A model generated the notes under the pieces. That model searched no databases. It was not told where the DNA came from and saw nothing but the letters and a program-made list of their open reading frames with translations. This document shows, piece after piece, positions 11,808 through 21,526 of a stretch of 34,049 nt of DNA. The position numbers and the translations under genes were made by a program. Every line of letters begins with the position of its first letter. The first letter of the stretch is position 1. Source of the stretch: Fomitopsis serialis (Eukaryota; Basidiomycota; Agaricomycetes; Polyporales; Fomitopsidaceae); NCBI RefSeq assembly GCF_022376445.1, contig NW_025955375.1:1-34049 (forward strand), read 5' to 3'.

Positions 11808-12906
11808 ATGTGCATCGGCTCTGCCACACTCTTATCGTGCGTGGTCGCCCCATCTTTACTCTCCGAGGCCGCGCTGTTGACTACTGACGTGCCAGATTGA
11901 CGGCGCTGCTATGCCTCATTTTCATGCATGTAAGCATCTTGCCCATCGAGTATGTAGTGCATGCTGACATTGCATGACAAGGTCGGACAAATCAACACGT
12001 CTTCCGTCCCCAGAGGCATAGCTATGGTGAATCATAAGGCATTTCGTTCGGGTTTGCATCGCAGTTGACCGACATGGCCTGCAGATCAGAGTTAACATGT
12101 CTGGCTATGGGTAATGTGCTCCCACATATGTGTACCGTCTGCATACCCATGGCACTTCACAGAGATGGGCTATACGCGGCTCTCAGCGATCCCATTGAAG
12201 GCTTATACACGGCCAACGCTTCGGCACCACTCCAGCAGCGGGCAGGGTTGCGCAACCATTACGATTGGGGGTTGTATGGCTACTGTGCCTACGTCAACTC
12301 GTCGGCCGGCACCTGTTCCAATATGACCGCAGCGAACCGGTTCCAACCGTACGAAGTCATCACTTCGGACATGCTCGGGAATTACTCGAGTTTCACGGAC
12401 TACATCATAACGTCCAGCACGTTCATAGATTCTCCTTACCTGGGGAACTTCACGAATGGGGCATATTACGTGCTCCTGCTTGGTACCATTTGCGCCGCGT
12501 TAGCGTTAATATGGTGGGTCTCGTCTGCCCTGTGCCCCGACTATTCGCCAAGCTTATTCATCACTCTGCTCTAAGTGGCATGCTAAAACACCCTCTTGCC
12601 TTCCTCGTTTCGACCGCCTTTGCTATCATTGGTAGCGCATTTCTTCTCATTGGGGCGGCCATTTGGACTGTCATCATCAAGAAGGCCGAGTCGATCAATG
12701 GGTTCATGGTTGGCAATGCGTCAGATCCCACACCTCTAGGTATCACAGTCTCTATGGGTAATGCGATATACCTCGCATGGGCAGCATTCGCGACTCTACT
12801 CGCTTCCATCATACCTTATATGATCAGGTACGCTAGACATAATTTTTACGCAATCTTCAAAGAATTAACGGCTTATCCAATTAGCTGTTGCACTTTCCGC
12901 GGCTGA
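11808..12906 (+). CDS. SUR7/PalI family four-helix plasma-membrane protein
   Basis: The SUR7/PalI (Rim9-like) family comprises claudin-like four-helix proteins of eisosomes or of the ambient-pH signalling complex. Helix 1 is MCIGSATLLSLTALLCLIFM, spliced from two exons. The ectodomain includes HVGQINTSSVPRGIAM, PIEGLYTANASAPLQQRAGL and YDWGLYGYCAYVNSSAGTC, with several N-glycosylation sequons. The other helices are YVLLLGTICAALALI, HPLAFLVSTAFAIIGSAFLL and AIYLAWAAFATLLASIIPYM. The last exon encodes the short tail SCCTFRG and TGA at 12904-12906. At least five introns join in frame, among them 5' gtgcgt and gtaagc donors and a final gtacgc donor. The start is uncertain: ATG 11790 is in frame 18 nt upstream, and a further upstream exon is possible, because homologues often have a few residues before helix 1. 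Whether it is a PalI/Rim9 orthologue or a generic SUR7 member cannot be told from sequence alone. Confidence 0.82.
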
Positions 12907-13194
12907 ACCCTACGTGCTTGCGAGACCACTATCCTCTGAATCGAAAACAAGCGAGCAACGCGGAGGCATCATCTACACTGCTGCATGTACCGAAGTTTTC
13001 TTACGACACGGGACGCCTACATACGAATGAAGTAACTTGTATTTATATCTAATGCCGTGGACAACAAAATGTCGTTGATGCTGGATTTTCATCTTCACAT
13101 TGGTATACGTGGGCTGTAAGGCGTCACGCCAGGCTTGTGCAATGATCAGTGCAACTGGCAAGGAAAAGTGCGTGTCGACAAGAACCAAAACACT
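12907..13194. other. Gap downstream of the PalI-like gene; Pol III terminator for tRNA-Lys
   Basis: No gene is seen. The minus-strand tRNA-Lys transcript would end at the TTTT on the minus strand (AAAA at 13187-13190 on the plus strand), just past the tRNA 3' end. The rest should be the 3' UTR of the PalI-like gene. Confidence 0.5.
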
Positions 13195-13287
13195 AGCCCA
13201 CCGCGAGGGTCGAACTCGCAGCCTTCAGATTGCCTGCCTACAGACATTGTAAGAGTCTGACGCTCTATCCGATTGAGCTAGGCGGGC
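13195..13287 (-). tRNA. tRNA-Lys(CTT) with a 19-nt intron
   Basis: On the minus strand, acceptor GCCCGCC pairs with GGTGGGC (one G-T pair). The D stem is GCTC/GAGC, the anticodon stem TCAGA/TCTGA, and the T arm GCGAG-TTCGACC-CTCGC. The anticodon loop, once spliced, is CTCTTAA, giving anticodon CTT for lysine. The intron occupies 13231-13249 and is inserted one base 3' of the anticodon, the standard eukaryotic position. Mature length is 74 nt including discriminator T. A TTTT terminator follows at once. Confidence 0.95.
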
Positions 13288-14627
13288 AACAATAATTACG
13301 TTAATTGGTCATTCAATATCAGTTTGTGGTCCAAACAAACTTCATGGATATAATGATGGAGCATAACTTACCAACATGCAATCATCACGGAAGTAAAATG
13401 CTACCCGCACGTACTGCACTAGTTGCACAGGTATATCTCTACAAAAGCGAAAATAGCTCGCCCTGCAGCCCCAACGCCTGCCGGAACAATCCGCTGTAAG
13501 TTAAGTAACTTGACATTTTTGTGCAAGTCGGAAGCGCTCGCGCGCATGGAGAGTGGCTAGGATCCTCCTCCAGTGACTACGACGTAAAAGCTTGCATCTA
13601 TGAAATTCTGTGATCCAGCCTGCAGCTGCACCACTGAAACCGCGACTGCATGACTTGTGCTCGTCCTCGAGTGAACTGTGGCTGTGCAACCACCTTGCGA
13701 AATCACTACTTCCTTTTCGAGCGGTCCCGGGGAACGTAAATCTAGTCGGAATGTCCTCAGTCCATCTTTCCCGGTGACTTGACGCCCACTGAGCGATCTT
13801 ACTCATGTGGAGAGATCTCAAGCGGAGCGGACGGACGCAGCTTATGATAATTAATGCCGCACAGATATATTAAGGGTAAGCACGGCGTGCCTGTCGGAGT
13901 GCATTATAGCAAGGCACCGAGGCCCCGATCCGGTGCCCAAGGACCTTGGGATGAACGTTAGCCATGCGCGTAAGCTTTGGTATCGTTGTTCCGTAGTACA
14001 AGTCAGGGCAATTTTGCTGAAGCTTCCTCCGACCGGTGTGGACGTCAGTACGGCTGCCTGCAAGATCCCGGGCCAGATACCCTTAGCCAGTTTAACACCG
14101 CGTGTACTTCGTGGGGACAAGGACGTTGACGAAGACGGACGACGTTGTCTAGGCCATCGCCGCCGACCCCTGGACGCACCTGAGATCCAATTATGCGCCC
14201 ACTTGTCCTTAATAACACCCTCGGCTAAGTATTTCAATGGGATACGGAGGCCCGGCTATCGTCCGACAAACGCGACGTGCAGCATGATCATGCATTGATG
14301 GTATATTGTGCGCCTTCGAGTCCATGAACATTTCTCAAGAGACCAGATACGACGCGAGTAACCGATGAGGGCACCTATCGACATGGACGACAGATGGTGG
14401 AGACACAGTTGCAGAAGGGCAATTAGTGATTGAAGTCAGCAGTTCGGGTAACAAATCGGCTACACTACAACGCGAATTGTGAATGGGGTCTCGGAAATAA
14501 TAGGTATCAGTCGTTCAAAATGTCCACAGGACACAAGGCTGTACCAGTAAACTATCTATTGCGGAGTCGACAAGAGTCGAAGACGAAGCCTCGACGATCA
14601 TTTGGATGGTTCGGCGATCGTCCAAGG
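13288..14627. other. Gene-poor interval, nothing recognised
   Basis: About 1.3 kb with only short open frames on both strands (for example minus 13501-13821 and minus 13851-14237). None has a recognisable domain, and none extends through plausible splice sites into a conserved protein. A perfect 12-bp palindrome GCATGATCATGC sits at 14282-14293. The right end should contain the 3' UTR of the first chitin deacetylase. A decayed element or a non-coding RNA cannot be excluded. Confidence 0.4.
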
Positions 14628-16277
14628 CTAGAGCATGAATGCAGCCATACCCGCCATAACGCTAACGGCCGCCGTAATGAGGCCCGAGCTAAGAGCGGAG
14701 GTGCCTACGGCACCGCTGGTAGATGCACCCGATGCAGTGCCGTTAGAGGACCCCGAAGGATCCGCGTCAGTCGTGACGTTGCCTCCGAGAACGACTGTAG
14801 AGCAGCCTGAGCAAAGCAACAACGATTGTGACATTTTACTCACCAGCCGGAAGGGTATTGGTAGAGTTATCATTGGTCTCCAAGTACGCGTTCGACATAG
14901 GCATGTCCGAACACGTGATGACGGGGGTGATGTTGTACGCAGGCTGGTGGGCAAGAGCCTCCGGGAGAATGTAACCAACCGCGATATCGACAGTCTGCTG
15001 GAAGAGATCATGCTCGAGGACGATAAAACCAGTATCGATCTGCGTCGAGTTGTTCATGATCGCGTCCCAAGAGTCCAGCACCTGCACGGGGTTGGCCATG
15101 CCACTAGCGAGATCGTAGTCTGCAGGGAACGTGAGCACGTCAAACGCATGGACAGCAGCGTAACTGACCAAGCGTGTCGAAAGTCTGGGTAGCGCTGATA
15201 CGCGTCCACATGACAGGGAATAAGTTCATGGCCATACCAATCGCACGAACACGGTCATCAATGTCACCGTACGGCGGACGCCAGTAGATCGGGGTCACAC
15301 CCAGTACATCTTTGATGACCTTCTTCGACCATCCCAGTTCAGCGATGACCTGCTCGTTTGTCATCGTCGTCATGTACGGGTGACTCCAGGTATGCACGGC
15401 GATCTGGTGCCCCTGGACGTACTCGGCCTGTAGCATAGCAGGACGCGAAATAGCACGGGAGCCGACGACGAAGAACGTCCCCTTGATTGCATGCTGGTCG
15501 AGGTAGTTCATCAGGTCGGTTGTGTACGGAGACGGGCCGTCGTCGTACGTCAACCCCCACGTATCCTTCGTCGGGCAGGTCGTGACATCATAGTCACGCT
15601 CGCAACCACCGCACGTCCACCAGCACCGGCTAGAGTTAGCTGCAGCCTGAGTGTTGTTGGCGCAGCCACCAGGATTGGTGGGAGCGAAATCGGGGATAGG
15701 GACGCCCGAGTTCTGCACCTCCTGGATCCACTGCTTGACCTCGTCAGAGTCCAAGGGCGGGGTCTTGTCGAGCGCTGGGTAGTTCGCCGGCTTTAAGGCC
15801 GCCCCTGCAAAATCTGTTTAGCACTATCGACGAAATATGCAGATATCAGCACGTACAGTTCGGGATGGGAGGCGCGCCTGGGATGTCGCTGGGCACGGTA
15901 CCGGCAGTGTACGTGGTCGTCATGGCATAGGTGGTCTGCGTGGGCGCACCCTGAGTGATAGACGAGTAAGGGACAGCCGTTGGGTTGGTGGAAGCCAGGG
16001 AGAAAGTGATCGTGCCGAAGCCTGACGACGCCTTCGCAGGTGTAGCAGCAGCGCTGCCTGGGGGCGCTGCAGAAGAACCTGAAGCGGCAGAGGACGCAGC
16101 TGAGGACGCAGCTGAGGACGCGGTGGAGGCAGGCGCAGACGCGGATGCAGACGCAGACGCAGTACTGGCGGCCGAGACGGAGGCCGTGCTGTCACGAACA
16201 TGGTGCCGCACGCCAGCGCGACCGTGAGCAGAGGCGAGCACGGGGAGGGCGAGGGCGGAGACGAGGGCGAACCGCAT
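14628..16277 (-). CDS. Chitin deacetylase-like, GPI-anchored, CE4 family (copy A)
   Basis: CE4 enzymes remove acetyl groups from chitin to make chitosan in the cell wall. Reading from ATG at 16277, the signal peptide MRFALVSALALPVLASA is followed by an Ala/Ser-rich stretch and a Cys-rich segment (CWWTCGGCERDYDVTTCPT). The NodB domain has motif 1 TYDDGP, motif 2 HTWSHP and motif 3 RPPYGD. Motif 4 reads DTLDY where the family norm is DxxDW. Motif 5 is LEH in FIVLEHDLF. The C-terminus is Ser/Thr/Ala-rich, ending in the hydrophobic tail SSGLITAAVSVMAGMAAFML, which fits a GPI signal. Three introns: after PPIPN, within the DTL-DY motif, and after LPAG; all join in frame. It lies about 1 kb from paralogue B in the same orientation. 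It may be active or specialised, given motif 4. Confidence 0.92.
16091..16162 (-). repeat. In-frame short tandem repeats coding the Ala/Ser linker
   Basis: Three near-identical 12-bp units (AGGACGCAGCTG type) occupy 16091-16126, followed by GACGCA-like hexamer repeats to about 16162. On the coding (minus) strand they give alternating Ala/Ser residues just after the signal peptide of chitin deacetylase A. Such repeats often change length between strains. Confidence 0.7.
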
Positions 16278-17283
16278 TGTGGGCGTGGGCGTAAAGACAG
16301 TAAGGAGCAAAGGACTGAGGAGGCCGTCGACGACGGCGGCCGGATAGAACTGGCGACGAGTGTCGAAAAGGAGGAGGGGATGAGAATCACATCAGCCACA
16401 GCGCCCCCGTAAAAAGGCGGCGGAGATCCAATCCGCGAGGGCCGCCCTTGGCGATGCCGCCGCCGAGTCTGCCGCGCCGGCTGCCGCCCTCCTGCTGCCA
16501 CCAGATACGCCCGGCTCTCTACATCATCCGCGCGAATCATACTCGGCTCCATGTCGCAAATGCAACGCGACGGCGACGCTGCCGATGCGACAGCGATCCA
16601 CCTCTTCCACAGTCTGGCAGTCCTGAATTTGGCTGGAACACTGCGTACCGTTAGCAACATCCACCACAGTCGCCTGGTTCGTACATCGCCTTGACAGCAT
16701 CAACTTCATCACAGCGATCACGCACCCGCCGCCCACGCGACGCGACGATACTTACCACCGTCTCACGCGCCGCATCGGCCAATGTTCGGAAGGGAAATCC
16801 ATGCCACCATCTTTGGAAGGTGTTGAGGAACCCGACGCGCCTTGGACGTCCGCCGCGGCGACTCGGGGCCACGCACAGGCAACGTTCCTGCGTACGCGGG
16901 CTTGTCGCAAGGCTCGGCGCGCAATGTCGGCGGGTCCTCAGTCGTAATCTGCAGCGTTGCACAGGGATCAGAAAAAAGACACCGATGGATCCATAAATAG
17001 AGATCGCGTACGACGAATCGGAAGGACGTCCTCGCTGTCCACCGATGTGTGTGAATGGTATAAATTCTCGTCCTTGCGGAACGGGTATGTGTACTCATAA
17101 GATGTCCATGCGAACATAACAACTCAAGCTGTATTACCGGTAGTCCGACGGTGCAAACGTAGGCTACAGAGAATGACACGGGCGTCGAAAACCCTGACCG
17201 ATTGGTGTTCAAGCAGAACACAATTAGCGAAGCCCCCCGTCAGGAGGCGTTCGGACGAAATACATACGTGCTGGGAACCGCCG
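16278..17283. promoter_or_regulatory. Spacer between the tandem chitin deacetylases; promoter of copy A
   Basis: About 1 kb separates the start of copy A from the stop of copy B, both on the minus strand. Longer open frames here have skewed composition and no recognisable protein. It should contain the 3' UTR of copy B and the promoter of copy A. The first 150 bp upstream of copy A are GC-rich, with no strong TATA box; TTTTTA (minus, near 16411) is the only candidate. Confidence 0.45.
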
Positions 17284-18891
17284 CTACAAGAACAAAGTAG
17301 CCACGGCAGCCACAGCCCCAATCGCTGCACTGAGTAGCACGGGGCTGACGACCATGAGGCTGCCCGACCCGCTGCTCTGTGAATCAGACGAGGAACTCGA
17401 ACTACTGCTGCCACTCTTGCCACTGCTGCTGCTGCTGCCAGTGCTCGAAGCACCGGCGCCCGAGGCAGAGGACGACGGTTTCGGAGTCACCGATGCTAGT
17501 AGGTCAGTTCAGCCGGGCAATAGCGTACGTTGAATAACTAAGGCTACGCACCGAGTGGCAGCGGGTTGCTGGAGTTATCGTTCGTCTCGAGGTATCCGTT
17601 CGCAAGAGGCATGTCCAAGCACTCGATGATTGGCGTCATGTTGTACTTCGGCTGGTGCGCAAGCGCCTGAGGAAGGATGTATCCAGTCGCGACATCGACA
17701 GTCTGCTCGAACAGATCATGTTCAAGGACGATAAAGCCGGTATCGATCTTGGTCGAGTTGCCCATGATCATTTCCCAGTTGTCCAGCACCTCGTACACGT
17801 TCACGCTGCCTTCGGGAATGCTCCAATCTGCAGGCACCTTAATGAAACGAACAGTGTGATTCGGCGGCGTTAGACTTACCATTCGTATCGAACGTCTGCG
17901 TCGCACTGATGCGCGTCCACAGGATGGGGATCAAGTTCAACGCCTGCGAGATGGCTCTTACCCGGTCATCGATGTCACCGTACGGCGGACGCCAGTAGAT
18001 CGGTGTCACGTTAAGTGTATCCTTGATAACCTTCTTCGTCCAGGCCAGCTCGACGATGACCTCCTCCGTGGTCTTCGTCGTCATGTACGGGTGACTCCAG
18101 GTATGAACGGCAACCTGGTTGCCCGTCATGTACTCGTCCTGCAGGATGGCGGGGCGCGAGATGATACGAGAACCGATGGCAAAGAACGTCGCACGGATGT
18201 CCTCCTGGCCGAAGTACTGCAGGAGGTTCGGCGTGTAGGGCGACGGACCATCGTCATACGAGACACCCCACGAGTCCTTGGTGGGGCAGACCGAGACGTC
18301 CGTCGTCCTCTGACAGCCGCCGCAAGTCCACCAGCAAGTGCCGGTCGACGACGCGTTGGCCACAGCCGCCGTGTTATTCCCGCATCCACCCGGGTTCGTA
18401 GGGGGGGTGTCAGGTATGTACACGCCCGAATCCATCACTTCCTGAATCCACTGCTTGGCCTCGTCGGAGTCGGTTGGAGGCGTGACATCCAGCTTGGGGT
18501 AGTTTGTCGGGTTGGGCAAAGCTAATGAAACACGGCAGCATTAGAGTCGAAGACGGGGGAATGAACGCCGAGACGTACAGGGCGGAAGGTCAGGAGCACT
18601 TGGGATCCAGGTCTGCTTCGAACCGCCCGCGTAGGTCGTAGAGATAGTGATGGTAGACTGCGTCTGAGTGGCACCGGTGTTGATCTCCGAGAGCGGGACG
18701 GCAGTCGGGTTCACGGATATCAAGGAAAAGGTGACGGTGGACGGAAGGACGGAGGTGGCTGTGGCAGTGTTCGCGTTGGAAAGAGCGGCAGAGTTCTCGT
18801 CTGCGGCCGTGGCGCGTCGTGCATGGGGCTGCACGTTGTGCGCGGACGCGAACGCTGGGAGGAAGAGCGCGGATAGCACGGCATACTTCAT
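17284..18891 (-). CDS. Chitin deacetylase-like, GPI-anchored, CE4 family (copy B)
   Basis: A paralogue of the neighbouring copy A. From ATG at 18891 the signal peptide is MKYAVLSALFLPAFASA, followed by a Ser/Thr-rich part and the Cys-rich segment CWWTCGGCQRTTDVSVCPT. Motifs are SYDDGP (1), HTWSHP (2), RPPYGD (3), DTNDW (4, canonical) and LEH in FIVLEHDLFEQ (5). The tail is a Ser-rich run and VVSPVLLSAAIGAVAAVATLFL-like hydrophobic end, consistent with a GPI anchor. Intron positions match copy A: after the N-terminal domain, within motif 4, and before the Ser-rich tail. Shared intron positions and orientation support tandem duplication. N-terminal and C-terminal linkers differ strongly from copy A, so the duplication is not recent. 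A minus-strand TATA-like box lies about 115 bp upstream. Confidence 0.94.
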
Positions 18892-19393
18892 GACTGGATA
18901 TAGATGGGGAAGGTAAAGAACGGGGGGGTTTGTGGCCGCACGGGGCGGCGGAGAAGATAGCGAGGTCAGGACGGGCCTTTGACGTGCGTGGGGAGGAGAC
19001 AGACCTTATATGCGGGGCGCTATGGGCGCGTCTGCAGCGCGACGGGCGAGGAACACGGCGGACGGACGGTGGACAGACGTCAAAAAGCCATCGCCGTGTT
19101 CGGGGCCGTACGCCGTCTATGAATAGCGCGCACAGCCAATCAGCGTGCGTGGCCCGCGCTTCTTCAGCTCACAATCAGACGTCTGCGCACAAATAAATCC
19201 ACCTATAAATACCAGGCACCACACATGTCCATTCCGACTATTTATAGCAATCGATGGTTCGCCGACGCTCGCTGCCGCGTCGGCGCGCCCAGCCACGCGC
19301 CCGCGGCCAGGTGTCTATGTACAGAAGGAGCTTCTGCTTTTGGTCAGGGCAGCGCGTGTGCGGCACTAGAGCGGCTGGCTGCCTCTCCTCGCC
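18892..19393. other. Promoter of chitin deacetylase B and 3' flank of the SET gene
   Basis: About 500 bp between two minus-strand genes. Apart from the TATA-like box at 19005-19012, a plus-strand TATAAATA at 19204-19211 is seen, with no plus-strand gene after it. No further gene is supported. Confidence 0.4.
19005..19012 (-). promoter_or_regulatory. TATA-like box of chitin deacetylase B
   Basis: The minus strand reads CATATAAG here, about 115 bp upstream of the copy B start codon and inside GC-rich sequence. Spacing and orientation fit a core promoter; no transcript start was seen directly. Confidence 0.45.
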
Positions 19394-20451
19394 TCACACC
19401 TTCAGCTTCTTCGGGCGCGGCTTCTCCAGGTCAATCTCCTCCTCGTCATCGTCGTCCTCGCTGTCCTCGTCGTCGTCAGAGTCCACCCCGTCCCCGCCAG
19501 CCTGGCCCAGGAAGTACTCCACCGCCTCGGGGAACACGTCGTTCGCGATCAGCACGCCCAGCTGCAACCGTCACGTCTCAGCGCCAGCCATCCAGCACCC
19601 GGAGATGAAGCGCACGCACGTCAAATGGATCCTCTGCCTCCTCAAACAGGTTGAAGAAGCTGCCCCCCTCTGCAGGCATGTCATCACCGTCCTCGTCCTT
19701 CACGCGCGGGTGCAGTTTCGTCAGGTTCTTCGCGTCGTCCTTCCAGTTGATCTTGCTCGCCTGCACCGGCATCACAGTGTATTCTTAGCCATGGCCATAG
19801 CTTCCATAGCGATGGAACCTACCTGGGGCTCTACGTCGCGCTCCCACGAAAAGTCGATCATTGAATCAGTCAGACCGTCCGTGTCGGACTTTTCTTCCGC
19901 TGCCGCAGGCCCAGGGGACCACTTGTACTGTTTCTTGAGTACACTATCAGAGAAGTACGGGTTCTCCTTGAAATACTACGCCCGACGCGTCAGCTACCTC
20001 CGCCAGATGAAACGCACAACCACCCACGAATTCCAAGGTGAAGCACCGCGACTCCTTCGTGTCACGCGTAACCCATACATCCTCCAGATAGCTTAGCGCG
20101 ACCTGATCCGAGTTGTGCTGCGCGTGAAGCGCGAACATGCTGTGGTTCATGAGTGCCACGGGCCAGAACTTGGAGATACCCTTGAGGATTACACGACGCT
20201 TTTCATACACGGGGTACAATGCCTCCTGAGCGCGGCGCTCTGCATGCAATACACCCCATCAGCCAGCACGCCTTTTCCACACAGACAAAGACGCGTCAAC
20301 TGTACGTACCTAGCAGCAGCTCCGTACGCGCGATCTCCTTCTGGATGCCGTTCAACTTCTGAGCATCCTCGTCGGTCAGCTCCACGTCCCCAAGGGGATT
20401 CTTCTCCGTCGACGCTCCGGGGGAAGCGCGTTTGACACCTTTGCCGCTCAT
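19394..20451 (-). CDS. SET/NAP-family histone chaperone
   Basis: NAP/SET proteins bind H3-H4 or H2A-H2B and act in nucleosome assembly and acetylation control. From ATG at 20451 the protein begins MSGKGVKRASPGAST, then the dimerisation-helix region ELTDEDAQKLNGIQKEIART..LLLERRAQEALYPVYEKRR. The earmuff core follows: ILKGISKFWPVALMNHSMFA, ALSYLEDVWVTRD, FYFKENPYFSDSVLKKQYKW and SMIDFSWERDVEP. After SFFNLFEEAEDPFDLGVLIA and NDVFPEAVEYFLGQAG it ends in an acidic tail (DSDDDEDSEDDDDEEE) and a basic PRPKKLKV that could be a nuclear localisation signal. Four introns join in frame. The stop is TGA at 19394-19396. Length (about 265 residues) fits SET/Vps75-type proteins rather than the longer NAP1. 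Confidence 0.93.
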
Positions 20452-21526
20452 TTTGTTAGACCTGGGATAAAGCGGGACAATGACCGGGACAGTGAAGAGT
20501 GGCGACCGTGCGACGGCTCCCGCGCGAAATTTGGTGCAGCCACAGTCGTGAGAATGATTCAGAGTCCGATAGTCCTCCGCTGTGGCGGTGGCATACCAAC
20601 AGCGTACTTACGACCATACTAATTGCCGCGACCAGCTCTGCTCTCCCTCACACTGGGTCATTGTAATAGCACTTGGTTGTGTCTGGACAGATTCAAATCC
20701 GTGGCTCGATCTCATAACTATAACACGAGACCATTTTGACTCTGAAAGCATTCTCCTCGGACAACGTGAGATTCCTACGAATTAACTCACAAACGACCGG
20801 AACGTAGACTCGGAGCTCGAGGTATCCGAGTCAACCACGGTTATCACTGCGGACAACCCGGGTTGTGCGAGGCGCTTACATGGGCCCAACATTGCAAGAC
20901 CGTGTATATTAGTAAGCCATCAAGAGAAATTCCCCAACATGGGAAGTACATTCCTAGAACATGGCACGATTTCGGAACATAGGAAGAACATAACACTTAC
21001 ATTCCCGATTCTAGAAACATTCGAAATGTTAGGCCGAACAAAGGAATACCATTCCCTATGTTAGGAGCTCCGACTTAGAGCCGTAAAAATATACACGTCC
21101 TTACAATGTAAGTACCATGTGAGCGCTTCGCACAGCGCGGTTCGTCCGCAGTGTATCCTTCGTCATGGTGCACAGTCCGGCTGTCAAATCTTGATCAAAA
21201 TGGGGATCTCGAACTTGTGTGAGCTTGTAGGCGCAACGAGATCGCTAGAAGATAGCCATGGGCAGACCCTAGATCTGCACAATTACAAAGAAGCACTGGC
21301 ATGTATGATGGCACTGGTCTACTCCACCATTCACCCGGTCCCAAGTCGGTCTCTCACCCATGCACCCGACCCTTTGGCTTGGCAAAGAAGCCTGCAGCCC
21401 TCGGTCCCGCTAAGGGACACCCGATATCTCGCACACCATATATATAAACGACAGAACGAAGCAACATGAGCAGAGCGCAGTCCGAGACCTGAGCCTGTAC
21501 AGAAACGGAGCCATATGTCACCCACG
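20452..21526. other. Gene-free interval with short-repeat cluster
   Basis: About 1.07 kb between the SET promoter and the SAC1 stop. No open frame here is convincing. It holds the repeat cluster at 20810-21073 described separately. It also has a plus-strand TATATATAAA at 21439-21448, followed by only an 8-codon open frame. Confidence 0.45.
20810..21073. repeat. Cluster of degenerate short repeats bounded by inverted 9-mers
   Basis: The 9-mer TCGGAGCTC at 20810-20818 recurs as its reverse complement GAGCTCCGA at 21065-21073. Between them, variants of GAACATGGGA/GAACATAGGA and ACATTCC(C/T) recur every 10-25 bases from about 20930, including the near-palindrome AACATTCGAAATGTT. A separate 7-bp dyad, ACTCGGA/TCCGAGT, spans 20808-20831. 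It could be a decayed small inverted-repeat element; no target-site duplication was identified. Confidence 0.4.

Noticed and set aside
14282..14293. Perfect 12-bp palindrome GCATGATCATGC
   Set aside because: A single short palindrome is expected by chance in 34 kb and no gene or repeat is attached to it.
13501..14298. Several 100-130 residue open frames in the 13.3-14.6 kb gap
   Set aside because: They have no recognisable domain, no partner exons and mixed strands. They are reported as an unassigned interval instead.
14635..15192. 185-residue plus-strand open frame
   Set aside because: Antisense to the conserved deacetylase domain.
15920..16660. 246-residue minus-strand open frame
   Set aside because: An out-of-frame reading over the low-complexity start of chitin deacetylase A; the signal peptide and intron joins support the other frame.
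19254..20096. 280-residue plus-strand open frame
   Set aside because: It is antisense to the SET/NAP gene, has Arg/Ser-biased composition and no domain. The minus strand carries conserved sequence with good splice sites.
20640..20740. tRNA-like B-box (GATTCAAATCC) near 20690
   Set aside because: No acceptor or anticodon stem could be paired around it, so it is not a tRNA and too weak for a tRNA-derived repeat.
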